Shown piece by piece: positions 56,833 through 64,000 of a stretch of 64,000 nt of DNA. The DNA is from Stenotrophomonas maltophilia. Lineage in GTDB: Bacteria > Pseudomonadota > Gammaproteobacteria > Xanthomonadales > Xanthomonadaceae. Both the position numbers and the translations under genes were made by a program. The stretch's first letter is position 1. The number at the start of each line of letters is the position of its first letter. The notes beneath the pieces were generated by a model that saw only the letters and a program-made list of their open reading frames with translations, searched no databases and was not told the DNA's origin. The stretch covers positions 4,340,001 through 4,404,000 of the forward strand of contig NZ_CP037858.1 in the NCBI RefSeq assembly GCF_006974125.1, in the 5' to 3' direction.

Positions 56833-57780
56833 ATGCAGGTCTATTCCTGCGCCGAACTGATGAGCGCCGCCCACGCGCTGGGCGGCCGGGTCGACTTTGA
56901 ATCGGGCCTTCCCGATGCGCTGCCGGTGCTGGCCGGCTGGCAGCAGGTGCAGTCGATGGACAGCGGTCTGGTGCTCTATCTCAGCCGCAGCCAGGACATG
57001 GTCGGCGGCCGCAGCCAGAACTGCCTGCCTGCGGGGCTCACCGCCAGTTTCCTGCTGCAGGGACAGGCCGAAGTGGTCATCGCCAACCAGCGCCTGCAGA
57101 TGGACAGCCGCCGGGCCGGGAGCCCGGCGATGCTGGTCCACCTTCGCGAGGAGGAAGCGTTCCAGCGCCACTGGCAGGCGGGTCGTGAGGAAACCAAGGT
57201 CAGCCTGCACCTCAGCCGGGACTGGCTGTCGCGCCAGCTCGATGGCATTGCCTCGGCCGGTCTCAGCCGCCTGCGGCTGAGCCACGCGCGCAACCAGGCG
57301 TGGCAGCCGCCTGCGCCGCTGCTGCGGCGAGCTGCTGCCTTGTTCGGGACGGAAGCGGCGGAGCCGCCTCTGCTGGCCAGCCTGCAGCGCGAGAGTTTTG
57401 CGCTGGAGGTCGCAGCCAGCGTTGTCCGTTCCGTGGTCGCCGAGCGCGACGCACCTGGCCCCAGCACGCATCTGCGGCGTTGCGTGGACCAGTTGCAGCA
57501 GTGGCTGCAGAGCGGCGAGGCCGATGGCCTGACCATCAACCAGATGGCGCGCAGGCTGGGGACCAACGCCGTCGACCTGCAAAGCACCTTCCAGCAGCTG
57601 CACGGCAGCAGCATCGCGGCCTGGCTGCGTGCACTGCGCCTGCAACGGGCACACGATGCGCTGCTGCAGCGGCGGGTATCGGTGGACGTGGCGGCCAGCC
57701 TTGCCGGGTACGCCCATACCAGCAGCTTCAGTGCCGCGTTCAAGCGGCAGTTCGGACGGTCGCCCTCCCGCATCCGCTAG
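56833..57780 (+). CDS. AraC family transcriptional regulator
   Basis: 315 residues from MQVYSCAELMSAAHALGG (a GTG nine bases upstream is possible). The C-terminal AraC domain has two helix-turn-helix units: LTINQMARRLGTNAVDLQSTFQQLHG and VSVDVAASLAGYAHTSSFSAAFKRQFGRSPSRIR. The N-terminus resembles PchR-type regulators that sense a ferric siderophore. It diverges from the uptake operon and probably activates it through the repeats at 56780-56812. The 111 bases after it hold only a GAACCTG/CAGGTTC hairpin (57809-57833). Confidence 0.9.
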   Translation: MQVYSCAELMSAAHALGGRVDFESGLPDALPVLAGWQQVQSMDSGLVLYLSRSQDMVGGRSQNCLPAGLTASFLLQGQAEVVIANQRLQMDSRRAGSPAMLVHLREEEAFQRHWQAGREETKVSLHLSRDWLSRQLDGIASAGLSRLRLSHARNQAWQPPAPLLRRAAALFGTEAAEPPLLASLQRESFALEVAASVVRSVVAERDAPGPSTHLRRCVDQLQQWLQSGEADGLTINQMARRLGTNAVDLQSTFQQLHGSSIAAWLRALRLQRAHDALLQRRVSVDVAASLAGYAHTSSFSAAFKRQFGRSPSRIR

Positions 57781-57891
57781 CCGCGTGCACGCCCTGCGTG
57801 CCAGCCCTGAACCTGACCGCGCGACGCAGGTTCCGCTTAAACCTTTTCCGCGCCCACTGCATCCGATCCTCGACGCCCGCCGGAATTCCGC

Positions 57892-59073
57892 ATGTTCCGC
57901 CCAACGCTTCGAGTCGTGCTCATGCTCATCAGCGCCCTGCCGTTCGCCGCCCTGTCCTTGCCCGCCCCGCCCTTGCCGGCCGTGTCCGCCAGCCAGGACC
58001 AGGCCAACGACCAGACCCGCCGCCTGATCCGGCAGATCATGCGCGATGAGCGCATTCCCGGGCTGCAGATCGCAGTGGTCAAGGACGGCCAGATCGTGTT
58101 GTCCGAAGCCTACGGGCTGGCCAACGTAGAAAACGGCGTGCTCGCCTCGCGTGACACCCGCTTCCCGCTCAACTCCGCCACCAAGGCTTTTACCGGGGTG
58201 GCCATCGCACAACTGGCAGAACAGGGGCGATTGGATCTGGACGCGCCGGCCTCGCGCTACCTGGATGATCTTCCTGCTGCATGGAAGGACGTGCGCCTGC
58301 GCCAGCTGCTGGCCCACACCTCCGGCCTTCCGGACATCCTCGATGCGAAGGGACTGCTGGGTGGTGGTTCCGAAGCGCAGGCATGGACGGAGGTAACTGC
58401 GCGACCAGTCGAAGCCGCACCCGGGCAGCGCTTTGCCTACAACCAGACCAACTACGTGCTGCTGGCGCGGATCATCGCGCGGCAATCAGGCATGCCCTAC
58501 GAGCGGTTCCTCGCCACCGCCCAGTTCAGCAGTGCACGCATGGCGCGCACCACCTTCGGTGACAGCTACGACCTGATTCCGGATGCCGCGACGATGTACA
58601 GCCTGGCGCCGCGCGCGACCGATGCGGCCGACACGCCACCACGTCTGTCGCACTGGTTCTACGACATACCGCCCTCACTGTGGGCCGGCGGCGGCATCCT
58701 CACCACCGCCGACGACACCGCACGCTGGCTGGTCGCGTTGACCGAAGGCCGCCTGCTGGGTGACGCCGCGCGTGCACGCATGTGGTCGGCCGAGCGCCTG
58801 GCCGACGGCCGCGCTGGTCCGTGGGCGGGCGGCTGGCCAGTGCTGCAGGCAGCGCCCGACCTGCAGGTGGCCGGCATCGGCGGCGCGCGCTCGGCGTTCG
58901 TGGTTTATCCCGGGCGCGGCGTGGCGGTGGTGGTGCTGACCAACCTGGTCGGCGCCAATCCGCAGCGCTTCATTCCACGTATCGCCGACTTCCATGCCAG
59001 TGCTGCCTCAGCGGCCGATGACAAAGCGGTCGCCCGTGCATGGCAGCAACGGTCCATCGTTGCACGGCCATAG
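57892..59073 (+). CDS. Serine hydrolase, beta-lactamase class C-like (S12 family)
   Basis: 393 residues with a signal peptide (VVLMLISALPFAALSLPAPP). The SxxK motif is NSATKAFTGVAIAQL near residue 100; the second motif reads RFAYNQTNYVLLARIIARQSG, with YNQ where the textbook Y-x-N stands; a Gly-rich third motif is VAGIGGARSAFVVYPG. DDLPAAWKDVRLRQLLAHTSGLPD is the usual S12 segment. Probably a periplasmic esterase or peptidase, not a resistance enzyme. Its last 66 bases overlap the convergent lipoprotein gene. Confidence 0.92.
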   Translation: MFRPTLRVVLMLISALPFAALSLPAPPLPAVSASQDQANDQTRRLIRQIMRDERIPGLQIAVVKDGQIVLSEAYGLANVENGVLASRDTRFPLNSATKAFTGVAIAQLAEQGRLDLDAPASRYLDDLPAAWKDVRLRQLLAHTSGLPDILDAKGLLGGGSEAQAWTEVTARPVEAAPGQRFAYNQTNYVLLARIIARQSGMPYERFLATAQFSSARMARTTFGDSYDLIPDAATMYSLAPRATDAADTPPRLSHWFYDIPPSLWAGGGILTTADDTARWLVALTEGRLLGDAARARMWSAERLADGRAGPWAGGWPVLQAAPDLQVAGIGGARSAFVVYPGRGVAVVVLTNLVGANPQRFIPRIADFHASAASAADDKAVARAWQQRSIVARP

Positions 59074-59808
59074 CGCTGCAGGGAGGGTCTGCGTCACCTC
59101 GAAATGATCCTGGTTCCAGCGCAGGAATCCGGCGTGCACGGCGTTGCCATGGTCGAAGGTGCGTGCATCCTCGCCCAGCGGCTGTTCTGGATCAGCTTCG
59201 AGCACCCAGCGCAGCACCGGCACCTTGTCCAGCTGCCCGGTGAAAGCAAACAGTTCACCCGCGCCCTTGTCCTGGTAGGCCGCCAATGCCGTGGCATCCG
59301 GCAGGCTGGCCTGCGCCAGCAGTGCGTCGGTGACGTCCTGCAGCGGTCCGGTTCCCTCAGCGATATAGGCACGCATGCCGGTGGTGATGGCCGGGCAGCC
59401 CTTCAACTGCACCAGATAGCCGGTTTTCCCGCCACCGCCGGAGAACGAGCGCAACCAGTAGCGGAAGCGCGGTCCACTCTGGTCGGTCACCATGACGTCG
59501 GCCCCGCCCTGCTGCCCTGGAATCGAAACCACCAGCGCGTCGTGCGCGCCGGCGACGTCGCACTTCAACTGCTGCAGTACTCGAAGGGCGGGCTCGGGCA
59601 GCGCGCCGTGACGGCCTCCGGCATGCGCGCTGCCGGATGCTTCCGGCAACCCGGGCAGGCCACGATCAGGCGAAGAAGGTTGCACGGTTGGCGCCGCTGC
59701 GGGCGTGGCAACTGGGGCTGCAGCGGTGCGCTCCCCCGCGGGCGCACAGGCGCTGCAGGCCAGCAGCAACACCAACGGCAGACCGGACATCAATGGTAAA
59801 CGGACCAT
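59008..59808 (-). CDS. Lipoprotein, candidate immunity protein to the adjacent effector
   Basis: 266 residues. Lipoprotein signal LPLVLLLACSACAPAGERT, then a Pro/Ala-rich linker and a globular part (ALRVLQQLKCDVAGAHDALVVSIPGQQGGADVMVTDQSGPRFRYWLRSFSGG). GGAGG lies ten bases before the ATG and three bases separate it from the effector stop, so it is cotranscribed. Immunity proteins for periplasm-acting type IV effectors of Xanthomonadaceae are typically small lipoproteins encoded right beside the effector, which this fits. The 3' end overlaps the serine hydrolase. No named domain is recognised. Confidence 0.72.
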   Translation of the reverse strand: MVRLPLMSGLPLVLLLACSACAPAGERTAAAPVATPAAAPTVQPSSPDRGLPGLPEASGSAHAGGRHGALPEPALRVLQQLKCDVAGAHDALVVSIPGQQGGADVMVTDQSGPRFRYWLRSFSGGGGKTGYLVQLKGCPAITTGMRAYIAEGTGPLQDVTDALLAQASLPDATALAAYQDKGAGELFAFTGQLDKVPVLRWVLEADPEQPLGEDARTFDHGNAVHAGFLRWNQDHFEVTQTLPAALWPCNDGPLLPCTGDRFVIGR

Positions 59809-59811
59809 CGA

Positions 59812-61227
59812 TCAGCGCCCTCCCATTGCCGGCGCTTCCTGCTGCTGTGCAGCCGCAGGCGCCGGTGCCCCCTGTTCGCGCGCTTGCTGCTGCAGCTGGC
59901 GCAGGCTGGTTTCCACCGCAGTCTCGCGCACCTCGGCCGCATTGACACCTGCGCGCACTGCCGCGGGATCGCCCGGACTGCCCTGCACCAGGAAAAGTGT
60001 CTCGCCCGCAGCGCGGCCACCACTGGGATTGCTGGCCACGATCTGGTCGACCCGGGTGATGCCCGCGGCCTTCGCTTCGCGCAGCATCACCAGACTGTAT
60101 TCATCGGCGTGCTCGGCGTAGCGTCCGCCCAAGGCCTGCAGGTGCGTGCTGATCTGCTGCTGCAGGGCATGGTCGCGATGCTGCGGCTGCCGGGGATCGT
60201 CGTTGGCCGCGAGCGGCGCGTCCTGTCCCAGCTCGCGCGACTGGCCCGGCGCAACCGAGGTCAGGACATACTGCCAACGGTTCTGCCCAGAGGTGCCGCG
60301 TACCGTCGCCACGAAGTCGTCGTACTCGCCGCCGCCGATGGTCTGGCAGCCCGCCGAATCGGTGTTGGACCGGCTGCCACGATGGATCTTGAAGGTGTCG
60401 TTGAGGTCCTGCACGCCCTGGGTATCGCGGGCATCGAACCAGCCATCACCATTGCTGTCGCGCTTCACCCGGCCAGCGCCGGCGGTGATGGCCGCCTGCG
60501 AAGGGCGCAACGCGAACTCATCGGGATGGCCGTTGCGCGGATGGGTGGTCGCGCGCATCTCGGTGGTGCCTTCGCCCAACCGTCCAAGATCCTTGACCCG
60601 GTCGCCGTTGACGTCCTCGCCCTCGGTCTTGGTGCGCGGTGCCACGTTGCCGAAGCCGGGGCTGCGTGGCGTGGTCTTGGCGTGACCGTCGTACTGGGCC
60701 GTCGGCTCTGTCGTGGCCTGGTTGAACTCGCGTACATGGCCGTGGCCCTGCGCATCCTTCCACAGCACCACGATGCGGTCGTCGTAGACACCACGCCCGC
60801 GCGCCTCGGTGGTGCGGTTCTCATCACGCAACCCCAGCACCACGCGATCCTGGGTGGCCATCGCATCGTTCGCCGCAGCGTTGCCGCGCTGGGCCACGAT
60901 GCTGCCATACACGTCGTACTGCTGGGCCTGGCTCAGGCCCGCGGTCTCTGCTGCATCGGGCATGCGCGGAGGGCGCGTCGCCTCACCCAGGCGCTCCAGC
61001 ATCGGGTTGACCGTGGCCGCATCCGCAGCGGATACGCCACCGCTCCGTCGCAGCGCCTCAAGCTCGGTGGCACCCCGCGCCGCGATGTAGCGATCCAGCG
61101 ATTCCTGCACCACCGCACTCTGGCCGTTGTGAAGGGCCTCCAGGCGCGCGGCCGCGCCACGGGCGTCGTTCTGCCGCAACAGGGCGACGACTTCATCGGC
61201 CGCTGCGTTGATATCCATCTCCGGCAT
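59812..61227 (-). CDS. Candidate type IV secretion antibacterial effector with XVIPCD-like tail
   Basis: 471 residues from MPEMDINAAADEVV, with AAGGA before the ATG; no signal peptide. N-terminal helices (1-100), a middle domain (about 105-325), and a C-terminal region (345-450) with the XVIPCD pattern: RDHALQQQISTHLQAL, ITRVDQIVASN, LFLVQGSPGDPAAVRAGVNA and TAVETSLRQLQQQAR, followed by a Gln-rich end. XVIPCD is the VirD4-docking signal of Xanthomonadaceae bacteria-killing T4SS. The middle has HRGSRSNTDSAGCQTI (His282, Ser291, Cys294), like an L,D-transpeptidase/YkuD-type site, and EF-hand-like loops DVNGDRVKD and DSNGDGWFD. A lipoprotein gene follows. Confidence 0.82.
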   Translation of the reverse strand: MPEMDINAAADEVVALLRQNDARGAAARLEALHNGQSAVVQESLDRYIAARGATELEALRRSGGVSAADAATVNPMLERLGEATRPPRMPDAAETAGLSQAQQYDVYGSIVAQRGNAAANDAMATQDRVVLGLRDENRTTEARGRGVYDDRIVVLWKDAQGHGHVREFNQATTEPTAQYDGHAKTTPRSPGFGNVAPRTKTEGEDVNGDRVKDLGRLGEGTTEMRATTHPRNGHPDEFALRPSQAAITAGAGRVKRDSNGDGWFDARDTQGVQDLNDTFKIHRGSRSNTDSAGCQTIGGGEYDDFVATVRGTSGQNRWQYVLTSVAPGQSRELGQDAPLAANDDPRQPQHRDHALQQQISTHLQALGGRYAEHADEYSLVMLREAKAAGITRVDQIVASNPSGGRAAGETLFLVQGSPGDPAAVRAGVNAAEVRETAVETSLRQLQQQAREQGAPAPAAAQQQEAPAMGGR

Positions 61228-61350
61228 GATCTTTCCTTGAACGTGATCGGTGTGGGCGTCCAGCCTACCCCACCACACCGGCGCAGCCCTTGACACACGC
61301 CACACACCTGCGCAAAGCCCCATTCAGCAGATCCCACGCAACAGGGTTGT

Positions 61351-62457
61351 TCAGCCTCGCGGCCCACCCATCACCGGCAGGATCACCCCGCTGATGTAGC
61401 TGGCACAGACCGGCGAGGCCAGGAATACGTAGGCCGGCGACAGTTCTTCGGGTTGTGCGGGCCGGCCCATGTCACTGTCCTTGCCGAATTCAGCGACGTC
61501 CTGCGCCGCCTTGTCGGCGGGGTTCAACGGCGTCCACACCGGCCCAGGCGCCACGCAGTTGACGCGGATTCCGCGCGGCAGCAGCTGGCTGGCCAGCGCC
61601 TTGGTGAACGCATGGATCGCGCCCTTGGTGGCCGAGTAGTCGATCAGCGCCTTGCTGCCAAAAATGCCGGTTTCCGAACCGGTGTTGATGATGCTGGCGC
61701 CCTCGCCAAGATGCGGCAGCACCGCGCGCGCCATCTGGATGTAACCACCGATGTTGGTCTGCAGTGTTTCCTGCAGGTGCGCGTCTTCAAGGTCTTCCAG
61801 CCGCTCGCAATGCAGCTGGAACGCGGCGTTGTTGACCAGGATGTCGATGCCGCCGAACGCCTTGGCTACCTGCTTGACCGCCTTGTTGCAGAAGCGCGGA
61901 TCACGCACATCACCGGCGATCACCACGCAGCGGCCGCCTTCGCGCTCCACGTGCTGGCGGGTGATGTCCGCGTCCTCGGCCTCGTCCAGGTGCAGTACCG
62001 CCACATCCGCGCCTTCGCGTGCGAACAGCACCGCCACCGCACGGCCGATGCCGGAATCGCCGCCAGTGATGATCGCGCGCATGCCCTGCAGCTTGCCGCT
62101 GCCGGTGTAATCGGGTGCGAGGAAACGCGGCGCCAGCTCCAGTTCGTGTTCATGCCCGGGCTTGGCCAGCTGCTGCGCCGGCATCGCCTCCGGCTGACGG
62201 CGTGCGCCTGCCTGGGTCGCAGTCTTCCTTGTGGCCTTCTTTGCCGCGCGCACATCCTTGGCCTTTTCCTGGTCCTGCAGGCGCCGCTGCCGGGCGGCGA
62301 CGCGCGCTGCCCGTGGATCGCTGGCGGCCGCCTGGCGCGTTGCGGTCTTCACCACCCGCGGTCGAGCGGGGTCGGCTGCGGTCTTCGTCGCAGTGCTGCC
62401 TTTGCGCACCTTGGGCGAGGCTTTGCGGCGGACGGGGGTTTTCCTGGTGGTGGCCAT
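61351..62457 (-). CDS. Short-chain dehydrogenase with histone-like basic N-terminal tail
   Basis: 368 residues from MATTRKTPVRRKASPKVRKG, with GAGGAG before the ATG. Residues 1-95 are Lys/Arg/Ala-rich without hydrophobic core (RARVAARQRRLQDQEKAKDVRAAKKATRKT-like composition). Residues 118-368 are a complete SDR: IITGGDSGIGRAVAVLFA (cofactor loop), DILVNNAAF, and the catalytic INTGSETG...YSATKGAIHAF (Ser, Tyr, Lys). Similar to the YghA/general stress SDR family with PDYTGSGKLQGMRAIITGG. The tail could bind DNA, RNA or polyphosphate. Confidence 0.9.
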   Translation of the reverse strand: MATTRKTPVRRKASPKVRKGSTATKTAADPARPRVVKTATRQAAASDPRAARVAARQRRLQDQEKAKDVRAAKKATRKTATQAGARRQPEAMPAQQLAKPGHEHELELAPRFLAPDYTGSGKLQGMRAIITGGDSGIGRAVAVLFAREGADVAVLHLDEAEDADITRQHVEREGGRCVVIAGDVRDPRFCNKAVKQVAKAFGGIDILVNNAAFQLHCERLEDLEDAHLQETLQTNIGGYIQMARAVLPHLGEGASIINTGSETGIFGSKALIDYSATKGAIHAFTKALASQLLPRGIRVNCVAPGPVWTPLNPADKAAQDVAEFGKDSDMGRPAQPEELSPAYVFLASPVCASYISGVILPVMGGPRG

Positions 62458-62485
62458 GCAGGTCTCCTCGGAGTGGAAGGGGGTT

Positions 62486-62508
62486 GCCGGCCAGCGGCCG
62501 GCACTACC
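62486..62508. repeat. Single SMAG hairpin
   Basis: GCCGGCCAGCGGCCGGCACT..., with the same stem and ACTACC tail as the SMAG copies at 13167 and 50315. It lies in the gap between the divergent SDR and I78 genes. Confidence 0.8.
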
Positions 62509-62673
62509 GGGCGCATGCGCCGCAGTACCGGGGGCGGCATCCGCCGCGCCTGCAGTGTCTCTGCCTATGCTGTTGGTGGCAGTGAGCGCACCGTGCCCAC
62601 GATGTGCACGGTATTCATTCCGCCACCACGTGCGCCGTCGCACGCTGCACGCAACCACACAAGGAACGCCTCC

Positions 62674-62982
62674 ATGAAACATGCCATCACCACCGCCGCC
62701 GTCTGCTTTGCCCTCGCGGCCTGCAGCAGCACACCCATGGCCCAGGTGCAGCCGATCGACGGCGTGATTTCCGGGCAGTGCCACAGCGACATGGTGCGCG
62801 GCGCACTCGGCCTGGCCGCTTCGGACGCCACCGTGGCGCGGGCACGCGTGGACAGCGACAGCCTGCACGTGCGGGTGCTGCGCCACGACGGCCCGCGGGT
62901 GCCACCGGCCCACGAAGGCGGCGACCGCCTGACCATCGAGAAGGGCCGCACCAACAACATCACCGCGATCTACTGCGGCTGA
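62674..62982 (+). CDS. I78-family peptidase inhibitor-like lipoprotein
   Basis: 102 residues. Lipoprotein signal MKHAITTAAVCFALAACSST with Cys17. The mature part fits the I78 layout with two cysteines: GVISGQCHSDMVRGALGLAASDATVARARVDSDSLHVRVL and GDRLTIEKGRTNNITAIYCG. AAGGA lies eight bases before the ATG. Its last 23 bases overlap the convergent topoisomerase gene. Confidence 0.8.
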   Translation: MKHAITTAAVCFALAACSSTPMAQVQPIDGVISGQCHSDMVRGALGLAASDATVARARVDSDSLHVRVLRHDGPRVPPAHEGGDRLTIEKGRTNNITAIYCG

Positions 62983-64000
62983 GCCTGCGCGCCCTGCGCA
63001 GCACGCGCAGGGTGGCCTGTTCCCACTGGCGCGGCCCGCGCAGGCCGGCCAGCTTGGCCAGTTCGCCGCGCTCCCAGCCGGCGAACACGCACGGGTCGAT
63101 GTAGGCCTTGCGGCATACCGCAGGCGTGTTGCCCAGCAGCGCTGCCACCTCGCACACCACCGCACGCTGTGCCTGCGCCAGCGCGCGCTGGCTGGCCGGT
63201 TCCGGCAGCTCGGTGGCGGCAAACGCCTGCACCGCCGCCACGGTGCCGCCCCAGGTGCGGAAATCCTTGGCGGTGAAGTCCTCGCCCATCACCTCGCGCA
63301 GGTAGTCGTTCACCGCCCCCGAATCCACCGGCTGCGGTGCGCCGTCGTCATCGCGGTACTGGAACAGCGCCTGCCCCGGCAGCTGCTGCAGGCGGCGTAC
63401 CAGCAGCCCCAGCCTGCGATCGCCCACGGTCACTTCCTGCAGCTGCCCGGACTTGCCGCGGAAGCGCATGCGCACCCGGCCGCCGCGCAGCAGTTCCAGA
63501 TGGCGGTTGCGCAGTGTGGTCAGACCGAACGAACGGTTCTGCTGCGCATAGGTTTCATTGCCGACCCGCACCAGCGTGTCGGCCAGCAGCGCGACCACCA
63601 TGGCCAGCACCTTCTCTTTCGGGAAGCCGGGCCGCTTGAGATCGCGCGACAACCGCCGCCGCAGTGCAGGCAGGGCCTCACCAAAGGCAATGATGCGGTC
63701 GAACTTGCCGGCGTCGCGCTCCTTGGCCCAGTCGGCGTGGTAGCGGTACTGCTTGCGTCCGCGCGCATCGCGGCCGGTCGCCTGCAGGTGGCCATTGGCA
63801 TGGGCGCAGATCCACACCGCGGTGTAGGCCGGCGGAATCGCCAGCGCACGGATGCGTTGCAGAGTGGTGGCATCGCGCAGCGCGTGGCCATCGGCATCGC
63901 GGTAGCTGAAGCCCTTTCCAGCGCGGCGGCGGCTGATGCCGGGCTGGGTGTCATCGACATAGCGCAGGCCCGCAGCGCGCGCGGCCTGTTGTTCCGGAGT
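62960..64000 (-). CDS. DNA topoisomerase IB (partial, 5' end off window)
   Basis: 346 residues visible; the frame is open through the right edge (TPEQQAARAAGLRYVDDTQPG). Catalytic-domain features: IRALAIPPAYTAVWICAHANGHLQATGRDARGRKQYRYH, ADTLVRVGNETYAQQNRSFGLTTLRNRH with active-site arginines, DFTAKDFRTWGGT, and the nucleophile tyrosine in CRKAYIDPCVF. Relaxes supercoils by a transient 3'-phosphotyrosine link. Bacterial type IB enzymes of this length are common in Xanthomonadaceae. The C-terminus is Arg/Ser-rich. Confidence 0.95.
   Translation of the reverse strand, partial: TPEQQAARAAGLRYVDDTQPGISRRRAGKGFSYRDADGHALRDATTLQRIRALAIPPAYTAVWICAHANGHLQATGRDARGRKQYRYHADWAKERDAGKFDRIIAFGEALPALRRRLSRDLKRPGFPKEKVLAMVVALLADTLVRVGNETYAQQNRSFGLTTLRNRHLELLRGGRVRMRFRGKSGQLQEVTVGDRRLGLLVRRLQQLPGQALFQYRDDDGAPQPVDSGAVNDYLREVMGEDFTAKDFRTWGGTVAAVQAFAATELPEPASQRALAQAQRAVVCEVAALLGNTPAVCRKAYIDPCVFAGWERGELAKLAGLRGPRQWEQATLRVLRRARRLSRSRSR

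Noticed and set aside
57892..59073. Class C resistance beta-lactamase
   Set aside because: The second motif reads YNQ rather than Y-x-N and no KTG motif is visible; better called a general S12 hydrolase.

Overview
The window is GC-rich chromosomal DNA from a gammaproteobacterium of the Xanthomonadaceae, most likely Stenotrophomonas. The evidence is the SMAG-type hairpin repeats (core GCCGGCCGCTGGCCGGC) in several gene gaps, a secreted effector candidate with the C-terminal tail used by Xanthomonadaceae bacteria-killing type IV secretion systems, and the overall gene content. I saw no rRNA, tRNA, prophage, insertion sequence or CRISPR array. The genus call is inference.

Layout. 1-7321 (minus): a two-partner secretion system, the TpsB pore and a very large, highly repetitive TpsA filamentous adhesin whose 3' end lies outside the window. 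7626-11148 (minus): nitrogen assimilation genes glnA, glnK and amtB, with a near-ideal sigma-54 promoter and two mirrored NtrC-like boxes before glnA. 11373-13678 (plus): uppP and two META-domain envelope proteins. 13764-22735 (minus): envelope and lipid genes (PEBP, TPR-sulfotransferase, YheT hydrolase, acyltransferase, thioesterase, phospholipase D, YceI), then sixA and a ParA ATPase. 22859-24343 (plus): an AAA ATPase. 24911-31765: a TPR protein, a giant indolepyruvate ferredoxin oxidoreductase, a hipBA toxin-antitoxin module with an operator array, and a methyltransferase. 32467-44824 (plus): nine co-oriented genes, two Tat-exported TldD paralogs and a TldE, followed without real gaps by DUF4159, MoxR, DUF58, BatA-like and two large membrane proteins. 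46389-49891 (plus): a helicase/exonuclease pair like MrfA/MrfB DNA repair. 50340-52718 (minus): a BlaR1/BlaI pair. 52827-57780: an iron-uptake locus (TonB receptor, MFS permease, small protein) divergent from an AraC regulator, with a Fur-like box and AraC-type direct repeats between. 57892-64000: a serine hydrolase, a type IV secretion effector/immunity pair, a short-chain dehydrogenase with a histone-like tail, an I78 inhibitor and a partial topoisomerase IB.

Most notable: (1) the effector with an XVIPCD-like tail next to a lipoprotein that would be its immunity protein; (2) four copies of a long-stem element with a constant 52-base interior and covarying arms, placed as two mirrored pairs in the two largest gene-free gaps (24344-24910 and 31766-32466); (3) the exported TldD/TldE-MoxR cluster; (4) operator arrays at hipBA, blaI and the iron locus.
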